From Vibrio sinaloensis (GTDB lineage: Bacteria > Pseudomonadota > Gammaproteobacteria > Enterobacterales > Vibrionaceae): a stretch of DNA of 64,000 bases. Each line of letters begins with the position of its first letter. Position 1 is the stretch's first letter. This document shows, one piece after another, positions 56,878-64,000 of this stretch. The position numbers and the translations under genes were made by a program. Under the pieces are notes generated by a model that saw nothing but the letters and a program-made list of their open reading frames with translations, was not told where the DNA came from and did not search any database. Location of the stretch: NCBI RefSeq assembly GCF_023195835.1, contig NZ_CP096199.1:2907813-2971812 (forward strand), written 5' to 3'.

Positions 56878-56931
56878 AGTGTTTCCTTTTACGATATAAA
56901 AAGCGCGACGTAGGGCCGCGCTGGTAGAGAA

Positions 56932-58293
56932 TTATTTGCCGATACAGAATGAGGAGAAAATGCGCCCGAGTAAGTCGTCTGAGCTAAACTCACCGGTTAT
57001 CTCGCTTAAATGCTGCTGAGCGATACGCAGTTCCTCTGCCAGTATCTCTCCGGCCATATAGCCTTCAAGTTGTTGCTGGCCAATGTCGAGATGCGCTGCG
57101 GCGCGCTCAAGGGCTTCGAGGTGACGACGACGCGCCATAAAGCCGCCTTCATTGCCGCCCGAGAACCCCATGCACGCTTTGAGGTGGGTGCGCAGTGCTT
57201 CCACCCCGTCTCCTGTTTTCGCCGATAAGCGAATCAAGGTGGGATCATTGACGTGGCAAATCCCAAGATCTTCACCGGTTTGATCGGCTTTATTACGGAT
57301 CACCGTCATGCCGATATTGTCTGGGAGTCGATCGACAAAGTCGGGCCAGATCTCTTTCGGGTCAGTGGCATCGGTCGTCGTGCCATCGACCATAAACAGC
57401 ACCCGATCCGCTTGGGCGATCTCATCCCACGCTCGTTCAATACCGATTTTTTCGACTTCATCTGAAGCATCACGCAATCCGGCAGTATCGATAATATGCA
57501 GTGGCATACCATCAATATGGATGTGTTCACGCAAGACATCGCGGGTTGTGCCTGCGATATCGGTCACTATCGCAGACTCTTTACCTGATAGCGCATTGAG
57601 CAGGCTTGATTTGCCCGCGTTCGGTCGACCGGCGATCACCACTTTCATTCCTTCACGCATGATGGCACCTTGATTGGCTTCACGGCGCACAGCAGCAAGG
57701 TTGTCGATGATCGCTTGCAAGTCTGCCGCCACTTTGCCATCGGCAAGAAAGTCGATCTCCTCTTCGGGAAAATCAATCGCTGCCTCTACGTAGATTCGTA
57801 AGTGAATCAACGACTCGACTAGGGTGTGAATGCGTGACGAAAAAGCGCCCTGCAACGACTGTAGTGCGGATTTTGCTGCTTGTTCGGAACTGGCATCAAT
57901 CAAGTCGGCAATCGCTTCAGCTTGCGCCAGATCGAGCTTGTCATTCAAGAAGGCACGTTCGGAGAACTCACCGGGTTTGGCGGTACGAACCCCCTCAATC
58001 GCGACAATACGCTTGATCAGCATATCCATCACAATCGGGCCACCATGCCCTTGCAGTTCCAATACATCCTCTCCAGTGAAAGAGTGTGGGTTAGGAAAGT
58101 ACAGAGCGATGCCTTGGTCTATTTGACTGCCATCTTCAGCGACAAAAGGCAGGTATTCCGCGTAGCGTGGGCGCAGTGACTTCCCCGTCACCGCTAAAGC
58201 AACCTGCTCGGCAAGCGGGCCGGATACGCGAATAATGCCGACGCCACCCCGACCTGGTGCGGTAGCTTGAGCAACAATGGTCTCTGTTGTCAT
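56932..58293 (-). CDS. mnmE: tRNA modification GTPase MnmE
   Basis: MnmE (TrmE) is the GTPase partner of MnmG. The 453-residue protein has the N-terminal formyl-THF-binding domain ([35 protein letters not shown]), the embedded G domain ([36 protein letters not shown]) and the C-terminal catalytic Cys in FCIGK. I chose the ATG at 58293 (MTTETIVAQ); the frame extends to 58323 without conservation. Confidence 0.98.
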   Translation of the reverse strand: MTTETIVAQATAPGRGGVGIIRVSGPLAEQVALAVTGKSLRPRYAEYLPFVAEDGSQIDQGIALYFPNPHSFTGEDVLELQGHGGPIVMDMLIKRIVAIEGVRTAKPGEFSERAFLNDKLDLAQAEAIADLIDASSEQAAKSALQSLQGAFSSRIHTLVESLIHLRIYVEAAIDFPEEEIDFLADGKVAADLQAIIDNLAAVRREANQGAIMREGMKVVIAGRPNAGKSSLLNALSGKESAIVTDIAGTTRDVLREHIHIDGMPLHIIDTAGLRDASDEVEKIGIERAWDEIAQADRVLFMVDGTTTDATDPKEIWPDFVDRLPDNIGMTVIRNKADQTGEDLGICHVNDPTLIRLSAKTGDGVEALRTHLKACMGFSGGNEGGFMARRRHLEALERAAAHLDIGQQQLEGYMAGEILAEELRIAQQHLSEITGEFSSDDLLGRIFSSFCIGK

Positions 58294-58365
58294 AGTTGGG
58301 CCTGTTGAATCTCGGTGCCACACAGTGGCAGATAAGTGATGTGATGAATTGTAATCAGCTCCAAT

Positions 58366-58390
58366 AAAAAAGGCGACCTTTTGGCCGCCT
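58366..58390 (-). terminator. yidC terminator
   Basis: AAAGGCGGCC/GGTCGCCTTT stem with a 4-base loop and a run of U in the minus direction, between the yidC stop and the mnmE start. Confidence 0.88.
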
Positions 58391-58414
58391 TTCGCTGTTA
58401 TTTCCGCTTAGGGA

Positions 58415-60034
58415 TTACTTGCTGTGCAAGCCTTTCTTTTCCAGCGCTTTATAAATCAAGGTTTGCTGGATCAGAGTTACGATGTTCGATACCAACCAGT
58501 ACAGAACCAAACCTGATGGGAAGAACAGGAAGAAGAAGGTAAACATCACCGGCATAAAGGTCATGATCTTCTGCTGCATTGGATCTGTCACTGTGGTCGG
58601 GCTCATCTTCTGGATAAGGAACATCGACGCACCCATCAATAGTGGCAAGATGTAGTATGGGTCTTGCGCTGACAAGTCATGAATCCATCCGAAGAATGGA
58701 GAGTGACGCAGCTCGACCGACTCCATCAATGCCCAGTATAGTGCGATGAAAATCGGCATCTGTAGAATCAAAGGTAAACAGCCACCCAGTGGGTTCACTT
58801 TCTCTTTCTTGTACAGTTCCATCATCTCTTGGCTCATGCGCTGACGGTCATCGCCAATACGCTCACGCATCGCTTGCAGCTTAGGCTGAAGCATACGCAT
58901 TTTCGCCATCGAGGTGTACTGTGCCTTGGTTAGTGGGTACATGGCACCACGAACAATGAAGGTCAAACAGATGATGGCCACACCCCAGTTGCTAACAAAG
59001 CCTTGGATGAATGACAGTAAGGTATGCAGCGGTTTTGCGATAAACCATAGCCAGCCGTAATCGACAACCAGGTCAAGGTTCGGTGCTACTTCTGCCATTT
59101 GGTCTTGCAGTTTTGGACCGACCCAAAGCGTGGCTTCGAACTGAGCGGTATCGCCGTCGGCAATCGTCTTGTTCGGCATGCGAACACCGATATCACCTAG
59201 GTTACCAATCACGCGAGTGTACAGGCTTGTGCCTGGCTCGTTGCGCGGGATCCAGGCTGAGGCGAAGTAGTGCTGGATCATCGCAGCCCAACCTTGACCG
59301 TTGGTCAGGTTAAGCGACAGATTGCGATCTTGCATGTCGTCAAAGCTGTATTTCTTATAGCGAGTATCTTCGGTTGAGTACGCACCGCCACGGTAGGTTG
59401 GCATTGTGATGCTACCGCCAGCGTCAAGTAGGTTCTGACGTAGGTGAGCATACATACCAAATGTTGCGTTGCTGCCTGACTTGTTGACGATATCGTACTG
59501 AACGTCAACGGCGTAGCTACCACGCTTCACAATGAATGTTTTAGTGTACTCTAAGCCGTTGGCTGAGAAGGTCATTGGAATGCGTAGTTCATCCTGGCCT
59601 TCAGCTAATACAAAGCTGTCTGCGCTCACAGCGTAAGCTGGGCGATTGGTACTGCTCAAATCGATGCCTTGAGGGCCCACTAGGCCGCTTTGGGCGATAA
59701 ACTGGTGGCCAGCTTCGTTTTTCAACAGAACGAATGGGTCCTCTGAATCAAGCTCGTTTGAATATTGATTGAGGTCTGCATTAATGACATCGCCGCCCAC
59801 CGTATCAATCGACAGAGTCAATACATCAGTGGTCACGGTAATCGTTTTTGCAGAAGCTTGTTGCGTTGGAGCTGGGTCTAGCTCGTCGGCAAAAGATGGT
59901 GCAGGAAGAGTACTGCTTGATTGAGCCTGCTCAACCGGCTGAGGCGTAGGATTCTTTGCAACTTGCCATTGCTGGAACAATAAGAAAGAAACCAGTGCTA
60001 GCGCGATTAACAGGATATTACGTTGAGAATCCAT
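58415..60034 (-). CDS. yidC: Membrane protein insertase YidC
   Basis: YidC inserts and folds inner-membrane proteins alone or with SecYEG. The 539-residue protein has an N-terminal helix ([18 protein letters not shown]), a large periplasmic beta domain (about 60-340), and a conserved five-helix core with the hydrophilic-groove arginine in [20 protein letters not shown]. The later blocks [18 protein letters not shown] and [19 protein letters not shown] are intact. It starts 2 bases after yidD ends. Confidence 0.98.
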   Translation of the reverse strand: MDSQRNILLIALALVSFLLFQQWQVAKNPTPQPVEQAQSSSTLPAPSFADELDPAPTQQASAKTITVTTDVLTLSIDTVGGDVINADLNQYSNELDSEDPFVLLKNEAGHQFIAQSGLVGPQGIDLSSTNRPAYAVSADSFVLAEGQDELRIPMTFSANGLEYTKTFIVKRGSYAVDVQYDIVNKSGSNATFGMYAHLRQNLLDAGGSITMPTYRGGAYSTEDTRYKKYSFDDMQDRNLSLNLTNGQGWAAMIQHYFASAWIPRNEPGTSLYTRVIGNLGDIGVRMPNKTIADGDTAQFEATLWVGPKLQDQMAEVAPNLDLVVDYGWLWFIAKPLHTLLSFIQGFVSNWGVAIICLTFIVRGAMYPLTKAQYTSMAKMRMLQPKLQAMRERIGDDRQRMSQEMMELYKKEKVNPLGGCLPLILQMPIFIALYWALMESVELRHSPFFGWIHDLSAQDPYYILPLLMGASMFLIQKMSPTTVTDPMQQKIMTFMPVMFTFFFLFFPSGLVLYWLVSNIVTLIQQTLIYKALEKKGLHSK

Positions 60035-60036
60035 CG

Positions 60037-60294
60037 TTATTTATCTCTGTCTTGTTTCTGGACTGGTGGAACGGGGTCGTAACCCCCTTCATTCAAAGGG
60101 TGGCATTTTAATAGACGTTTGCTTGATAACCAACACCCTTTTACAAAACCGTGAGCTTTCAACGCTTCGATGGCATATGTAGAGCAAGTTGGAGTAAAAC
60201 GACAGCGAGGTCCAATAAGCGGACTAATAAGGCCTTGATAGAGACGGACGAAGCCGATCGCTAACCACGCGAAGGGCGAGATAGGCGCTGCCAT
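60037..60294 (-). CDS. yidD: Membrane protein insertion efficiency factor YidD
   Basis: An 85-residue small protein with an amphipathic N-terminal helix ([20 protein letters not shown]) and the conserved cysteine-bearing core [16 protein letters not shown] and [20 protein letters not shown], then GGYDPVP. It aids YidC-dependent insertion. It overlaps the end of rnpA by 34 bases, the conserved arrangement. Confidence 0.97.
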   Translation of the reverse strand: MAAPISPFAWLAIGFVRLYQGLISPLIGPRCRFTPTCSTYAIEALKAHGFVKGCWLSSKRLLKCHPLNEGGYDPVPPVQKQDRDK

Positions 60295-60617
60295 AATTTA
60301 TCAAACAGTTTGAAAATTTCTTCATTGCTTAGATCTTGCGCGCTTTTCTTGGCAATAACAACAAAATCTTTGTGTGCAAGTTGATGTTGATTGTTACGAA
60401 AGCTTTCACGAGCAAGGCGCTTAAAACGATTTCGACCGACAGCGGTTTTAATTTGTTTCTTGGGAACAGCGAGACCTAGTCGAGGATGAGATAGGCTATT
60501 TTTACGAGCAATGATGGTGAAATGAGGTGAGCCAGCTCGGTGAGCTTGCTGAAAGACATTTTGATAATGCTCGGGAGTTAACAAACGTAACTCCCGATTG
60601 AACGCGTACGTATTCAA
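60261..60617 (-). CDS. rnpA: Ribonuclease P protein component RnpA
   Basis: The protein subunit that helps the RNase P RNA bind pre-tRNA leaders. The 118-residue basic protein has the RNR-type motif as [19 protein letters not shown], plus [15 protein letters not shown] and [17 protein letters not shown]. It starts 13 bases after rpmH. Confidence 0.97.
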   Translation of the reverse strand: MNTYAFNRELRLLTPEHYQNVFQQAHRAGSPHFTIIARKNSLSHPRLGLAVPKKQIKTAVGRNRFKRLARESFRNNQHQLAHKDFVVIAKKSAQDLSNEEIFKLFDKLWQRLSRPSRG

Positions 60618-60630
60618 AATAAACTAGCGA

Positions 60631-60765
60631 TTATTTTGACAGGCGCGCACGGCCTTTAGCACGACGTGCATTAATTACTTTACGACCGTTCTTAGTTGCC
60701 ATGCGAGCACGGAAGCCGTGAGTACGCTTGCGCTTTAGAACTGTAGGTTGAAAAGTGCGTTTCAT
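60631..60765 (-). CDS. rpmH: 50S ribosomal protein L34
   Basis: A 44-residue, highly basic protein reading [20 protein letters not shown] and ending [10 protein letters not shown], a near-perfect match to L34. The ATG is at 60765 and the stop TAA at 60631-60633. It is first in the rpmH-rnpA-yidD-yidC block, with two promoters upstream. Confidence 0.99.
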
Positions 60766-60879
60766 GATAATTACCTTTACTGATCAGTAGTTTTAGGTCA
60801 ATGTTAACCCGGCGTGGGCATTAAAAGTCTTCTTTATATATAAAGAGGACAAACCGACGCCTCTCAACAAAGAGGCGGA

Positions 60880-60908
60880 ATTGTAATCACAGTCACACAA
60901 AGTGTCAA
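60880..60908 (-). promoter_or_regulatory. rpmH promoter, proximal
   Basis: TTGACA, a 17-base spacer, then TACAAT on the minus strand, a near-consensus sigma-70 promoter about 115 bases before the rpmH start. A stem CCGCCTC/GAGGCG sits at the start of the transcript and a TA-rich palindrome CTTTATATATAAAG at about 60833-60846. Confidence 0.85.
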
Positions 60909-60940
60909 TCTTTGTGCAAACGCTAAATTCCGGCCGAGCG

Positions 60941-60968
60941 ATTATACGGAGTGTGAGTAAAATCTCAA
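60941..60968 (-). promoter_or_regulatory. rpmH promoter, distal
   Basis: TTGAGA, a 16-base spacer, then TATAAT on the minus strand, 60 bases upstream of the first promoter. Tandem promoters are also known for E. coli rpmH. Confidence 0.7.
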
Positions 60969-60995
60969 GGATCAAACTATCCTCTTTTGTGATCT

Positions 60996-61733
60996 TTACT
61001 CTGCCCCCACTTGTCGAAGGAATTTTTTCAAGCGAGGATCCTGTGGATGAGTAAAAACATCCTGTGGAGAACCTTGCTCAACAATATGTCCTTCCGCCAT
61101 AAAGATCACCCGATCGGCGACCTCTCTGGCAAACTGCATTTCATGAGTGACCACCAGCATCGTCTGATGTTTGGTCGCTAAGTCCTTCATTAAATTAAGA
61201 ACTTCTCCCACCCATTCTGGATCGAGTGCCGATGTGGGTTCGTCAAATAGTAGCAGCTCCGGCTGAAGTGCCATAGCGCGACCGATACCCACACGCTGCT
61301 GCTGACCGCCAGAGAGCGCCGCTGGATAACTGTTGCCTTTGTCACCTAATCCAATGTCATCCAAGATTTGCTGAGCGCGCTGTAGTGCGTCGGATTTCTT
61401 CCAACCACGGACGGTGATCAGCCCTTCGGCAATGTTTTGTCTGGCGGTCATATGCGCAAATAGGGCGTAGTTTTGGAACACGAAACCGGTCTTGCGGCGC
61501 AGGGCCAGAACTTCGGCCTTGGTATGCGATGCGCAATCCACACTCACATCGTCAATAGTAATGCTGCCTTTATCGGCACTTTCTAGAAAGTTCACCGTGC
61601 GCAGCAGGGTCGATTTACCGGTACCACTGGAACCGATAATCACAATGATTTCGCCCTGTTTGATGTCGAGATCAATGCCTTTTAATACTTCAGTGTCGCC
61701 AAAGCGTTTGTGAATATTGGTTAGTTTGATCAT
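60996..61733 (-). CDS. Amino-acid ABC transporter ATP-binding protein (GlnQ/TcyC type)
   Basis: A 245-residue polar-amino-acid-type ATPase. It carries Walker [20 protein letters not shown], the Q-loop VFQNYALF, the signature [15 protein letters not shown], Walker [16 protein letters not shown] and the switch His in VVTHEMQFA. Its start overlaps the permease stop by 4 bases. Part of an operon with a permease and a binding protein, read away from dnaA. Confidence 0.95.
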   Translation of the reverse strand: MIKLTNIHKRFGDTEVLKGIDLDIKQGEIIVIIGSSGTGKSTLLRTVNFLESADKGSITIDDVSVDCASHTKAEVLALRRKTGFVFQNYALFAHMTARQNIAEGLITVRGWKKSDALQRAQQILDDIGLGDKGNSYPAALSGGQQQRVGIGRAMALQPELLLFDEPTSALDPEWVGEVLNLMKDLATKHQTMLVVTHEMQFAREVADRVIFMAEGHIVEQGSPQDVFTHPQDPRLKKFLRQVGAE

Positions 61734-62401
61734 CGTACATACGCCTTATTCAGTTTTGCTTCCGCCCAAATTTGGACACGAGTAAGAATCACCACTACGC
61801 CCCAGTAGATTAATGCTACAGCCAGGAAGGCCTCAAAGAAGCGAAAGCTTGAAGAGGCTTCCATCTGCGCTTTGGCCATGATCTCAGCCACGCCCAAGGT
61901 AAAGGCTAAAGAGGTCGATTTGATCATGTCGATAAAGTAGTTCATCAGTGATGGCAGAGCCACACGCGTTGCTTGGGGTAAAATGACTCGGCGCATGGCT
62001 TGGGTGGTGGTCATGCCCACAGACAAACTGGCTTCCATTTGGCTACGATCGATACCAATAATCGCTGCGCGAATACTCTCTGCCATATAAGCGGCGAAGT
62101 GCAGGGTTAGACCGATCACCGCAGCGCTGAAGGCATCGAGGCCGACTAACCAAGGGAAGATTTGCGGTAAGCCGTAGTACAACAAAAACAGTTGCACCAG
62201 CAGTGGCGTGCCACGAAAGAAACTGATGTACAACTGACTAAGCTGATCTAATACCGGAACGCGAAACACGCGAATATTGGCAAGAATCACCGATAAGATC
62301 AGTGAGAAGAATAAACCCCATGTGGCCATCTCCATGGTGGTGCCGAGATACTTGAGCAGTATCGGCATTAGATCCAGCATGTAGTTAAAGTCGAATCCCA
62401 T
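61730..62401 (-). CDS. Amino-acid ABC transporter permease (HisM/TcyB type)
   Basis: A 223-residue permease with about five helices. It has the typical opening [20 protein letters not shown], the block [20 protein letters not shown], and the EAA loop [20 protein letters not shown] followed by PQATRVALP. The ATG at 62401 is chosen on homology; an in-frame start at 62452 would lie across the hairpin after the binding-protein gene. It is the only permease of the operon and probably homodimerises. Confidence 0.93.
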   Translation of the reverse strand: MGFDFNYMLDLMPILLKYLGTTMEMATWGLFFSLILSVILANIRVFRVPVLDQLSQLYISFFRGTPLLVQLFLLYYGLPQIFPWLVGLDAFSAAVIGLTLHFAAYMAESIRAAIIGIDRSQMEASLSVGMTTTQAMRRVILPQATRVALPSLMNYFIDMIKSTSLAFTLGVAEIMAKAQMEASSSFRFFEAFLAVALIYWGVVVILTRVQIWAEAKLNKAYVR

Positions 62402-62435
62402 AGTCTGTCCCAATATTGAATAACGGTATAGAAAA

Positions 62436-62472
62436 GCAAAAACCCACTGCAAAGCACGAGAAGCAGTGGGTT
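62436..62472 (-). terminator. Hairpin between binding-protein and permease genes
   Basis: AACCCACTGC/GCAGTGGGTT, a perfect 10-bp stem with a 12-base loop, followed by TTTTTGC in the minus direction. It would act as a partial terminator and a 3' stability element, giving more binding protein than permease and ATPase. Confidence 0.8.
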
Positions 62473-62514
62473 GAAAGGTTTTCTATCTAATCAGTGATAG
62501 AAAGTATACAGAGA

Positions 62515-63276
62515 TTACTGAGTGATATCAGCACCAAACCATTTTTGCGAAATTTTCTCAAGCGTACCGTCAGCGCGCATTGCCGCTAGGGCTTGGTTAA
62601 CCTCAGCTTGTAGCTGTTTCCCTTTCTCGTTGTCTACGAATGGCCAGGCGTTTTGAATGGTCTCAAACGGTTGACCTGCAAGTTGCAACGGCAGTCCGGT
62701 TTTCTTGATGAGTTCAAGCGCAGATAGGCGGTCCATTACGAACGCATCAGCGCGACCTAGCGTTACGTCATGCTCGATACCCGTATCGTAGGTTTTGATG
62801 TTGATTTTGCCTTCTTTATCGTAGTCGCGCAGCAGTTGCTCAAAGTTTGAACCTAGGTTAACGGCGACCGTCTTACCAGCTAGATCTTCTACACCTTGAA
62901 TGTCGTCGTTTCCTTTGCGTACGGTGATTTGTGCACCATCAACCACATAAGGATCGGCAAATAGGTACTTAGCTTGACGCGCTTCAGTCATGGTAATTTG
63001 GTTAGAAATGGTGTCGATGCGCCCAGTCTCTAGCAAACCAAATAGACCTGAGAAGTTTGCTGTTACGTACTCCACTTGGTAGCCGTTACGCTTACCAATC
63101 TCATCCCAAAGGTCAACCTCAAAGCCTTGTAGTTTATCTTGCTGAACAAAAGTGAATGGGAAGTAGCGGCCCGACATGCCGACTTTTACCTCAGTGATTT
63201 CAGCCTGAGCTGCCGCTTGGAAAGTAGCAGCAGAAAGTGCGATGGCTGCCACAGCAGCTTTGATCCAGTTTTTCAT
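62515..63276 (-). CDS. Amino-acid ABC transporter substrate-binding protein (cystine/polar amino acid type)
   Basis: A 253-residue periplasmic binding protein. Signal peptide 1-24 (AAVAAIALSAATFQAAAQA), then VKVGMSGRYFPFTFVQQDKL, GFEVDLWDEIGKRNGYQVEY and NQITMTEARQAKYLFADPYV, the usual class 3 pattern. The run GLFGLLETGRIDTISNQ resembles cystine-binding (FliY/TcyJ) proteins, so cystine is the best guess, but the ligand is not shown. First gene of the operon and divergent from dnaA. Confidence 0.93.
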   Translation of the reverse strand: MKNWIKAAVAAIALSAATFQAAAQAEITEVKVGMSGRYFPFTFVQQDKLQGFEVDLWDEIGKRNGYQVEYVTANFSGLFGLLETGRIDTISNQITMTEARQAKYLFADPYVVDGAQITVRKGNDDIQGVEDLAGKTVAVNLGSNFEQLLRDYDKEGKINIKTYDTGIEHDVTLGRADAFVMDRLSALELIKKTGLPLQLAGQPFETIQNAWPFVDNEKGKQLQAEVNQALAAMRADGTLEKISQKWFGADITQ

Positions 63277-63322
63277 ATTACAGCTCCAAATTATCCTGGG
63301 GATAAATTCTACTGTTACTTTA

Positions 63323-63344
63323 CTTAGTTAGATAAATAACTAAG
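63323..63344. promoter_or_regulatory. Candidate operator upstream of the amino-acid ABC operon
   Basis: Perfect inverted repeat CTTAGTTA-gataaa-TAACTAAG, 47-68 bases before the binding-protein start. Its symmetry and place suggest a regulator site; the regulator is unknown. Confidence 0.45.
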
Positions 63345-63420
63345 TGCAATAACCTAGATACTAGAGTAATAAGCTTGAGCAATAATTCGACAATGTTGTC
63401 GATGCCCGTCTGTTACTACT

Positions 63421-63675
63421 CGATCGCCTCAGTTTAGTCGCTGCGGCGATCATTCATGCACAGAGTTATCACCAGATGGAGGATCTAGGGAAAATTGCCC
63501 TAATGTGGATCAAAGTGTGGGTAAAAATGGGGCAGCATGTGTTGATCTTACCAATAATGTCGAAAATATTGTGAATAACTTGGATCTTATTCACTGGATC
63601 GTCGATCATTTGCTGGCGATCTTGGTTATCAACAGGTAAAATTGTCAGTCTTTTCCGATCAATAACTTCGAGTGG
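63421..63675 (+). promoter_or_regulatory. dnaA control region
   Basis: The 406-base gap 63277-63682 holds no gene. Ten GATC sites lie between about 63421 and 63665. DnaA-box-like 9-mers occur at 63570-63578 (TGTGAATAA, the complement of TTATTCACA as found in oriC) and 63587-63595 (TTATTCACT). This fits autorepression by DnaA and sequestration by SeqA as known in E. coli. I could not fix a single -35/-10 pair with confidence. Confidence 0.75.
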
Positions 63676-63682
63676 GGGCACC

Positions 63683-64000
63683 GTGTCATCTTCGCTTTGG
63701 TTGCAATGTTTGCAACAGCTTCAAGAAGAGCTACCAGCAACTGAATTCAGCATGTGGGTTCGTCCGTTACAAGCTGAGCTCAATGACAATACACTCACTC
63801 TCTTTGCTCCTAACCGTTTTGTGCTCGATTGGGTACGGGATAAGTATCTCAATAGCATCAATCGACTGCTGCAAGAGTATTGTGGCAACGATATGCCTAG
63901 CCTGCGTTTCGAGGTGGGAAGCCGTCCGGTTGCTGCGCCAAAACCGGCTCCCAAGCGAACGCCTGCGGATGTGGCTGCTGAGTCTTCAGCGCCTGCGCAA
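63683..64000 (+). CDS. dnaA: Chromosomal replication initiator DnaA (5' part)
   Basis: The first 106 codons of DnaA, running off the right edge. It starts with GTG preceded by GGGGG, and reads (V)[37 protein letters not shown] and [20 protein letters not shown], the domain I block that binds DnaB and DiaA. The final visible residues are the Pro/Ala-rich start of linker domain II. The AAA+ and DNA-binding domains lie outside the window. It is 7.3 kb from oriC, not beside it. Confidence 0.98.
   Translation, partial: MSSSLWLQCLQQLQEELPATEFSMWVRPLQAELNDNTLTLFAPNRFVLDWVRDKYLNSINRLLQEYCGNDMPSLRFEVGSRPVAAPKPAPKRTPADVAAESSAPAQ

Overview
This window is the replication-origin-proximal part of the large chromosome of a Vibrio (Vibrionaceae). 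The evidence is: an oriC lying between mnmG and mioC; a chromosomal parAB pair with perfect TGTTTCACGTGAAACA parS sites; the order mnmE-yidC-yidD-rnpA-rpmH followed by an amino-acid ABC transporter and dnaA; an rRNA operon whose 16S-23S spacer carries tRNA-Glu, -Lys, -Ala and -Val (the Vibrio GLAV spacer type); and gammaproteobacterial proteins throughout. I cannot name the species from sequence alone. Almost all of the window is core genome; the clearly non-core piece is one 264-bp transposon-like element.

Layout, left to right. 1-5491 (minus): rmuC, the ubiquinone genes ubiE-ubiJ-ubiB, and the twin-arginine translocase tatA-tatB-tatC (tatC cut by the window edge). 5650-12698: two DMT-type exporters, an HDOD protein, a YhiN flavoprotein, uspB, ferritin, a UspA-type protein, a lysine-rich unknown and rsmJ; yhiN/uspB/uspA/rsmJ are also neighbours in E. 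coli. 12761-21271: a 1046-residue periplasmic-sensor GGDEF/EAL protein, an AsnC regulator, the small element, a small H-NS-like coiled-coil protein, a Bcr/CflA-type transporter with a divergent LysR regulator, and a two-creatinase-domain M24 aminopeptidase. 21348-27894 (minus): the thiamine operon thiCEFSGH behind a TPP riboswitch. The three parS sites sit at 18.2, 21.3 and 25.2 kb, two of them inside genes. crcB follows.

28.6-35.0 kb (minus): a complete rRNA operon with tandem promoters, 16S, four spacer tRNAs, 23S, 5S, tRNA-Asp and tRNA-Trp, then two decayed tandem tRNA-Trp copies. 35.06-41.35 kb: hemG, trkH, yigZ and the divergent fadBA operon, in the same order as next to an E. coli rRNA operon. 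41.4-43.0 kb: a divergent solute-binding protein and permease pair. 43.1-51.6 kb (minus): glmU and the atpIBEFHAGDC operon. 51.7-55.97 kb (minus): mnmG-rsmG-parA-parB. 55.97-56.44 kb: oriC, with five DnaA-box-like 9-mers, an AT-rich block and eleven GATC sites in about 215 bases. 56.4-60.8 kb (minus): mioC, mnmE, yidC, yidD, rnpA, rpmH. 61.0-63.3 kb (minus): an amino-acid ABC importer. The window ends inside dnaA, preceded by its own GATC-rich control region.

The window therefore holds most of the chromosome start and segregation machinery together: DnaA and oriC for initiation, ParA/ParB and parS for origin positioning, with ATP synthase, an rRNA operon, membrane insertion (YidC) and tRNA modification (MnmE/MnmG) close by. 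I found no CRISPR array, prophage, integron or defence island. The features most worth a second look are parS sites hosted inside coding sequence, the decayed tRNA-Trp array, the small TA-flanked element, an H-NS-like protein lacking a DNA-binding domain, and a permease with a lipoprotein-like N-terminus and no adjacent ATPase.
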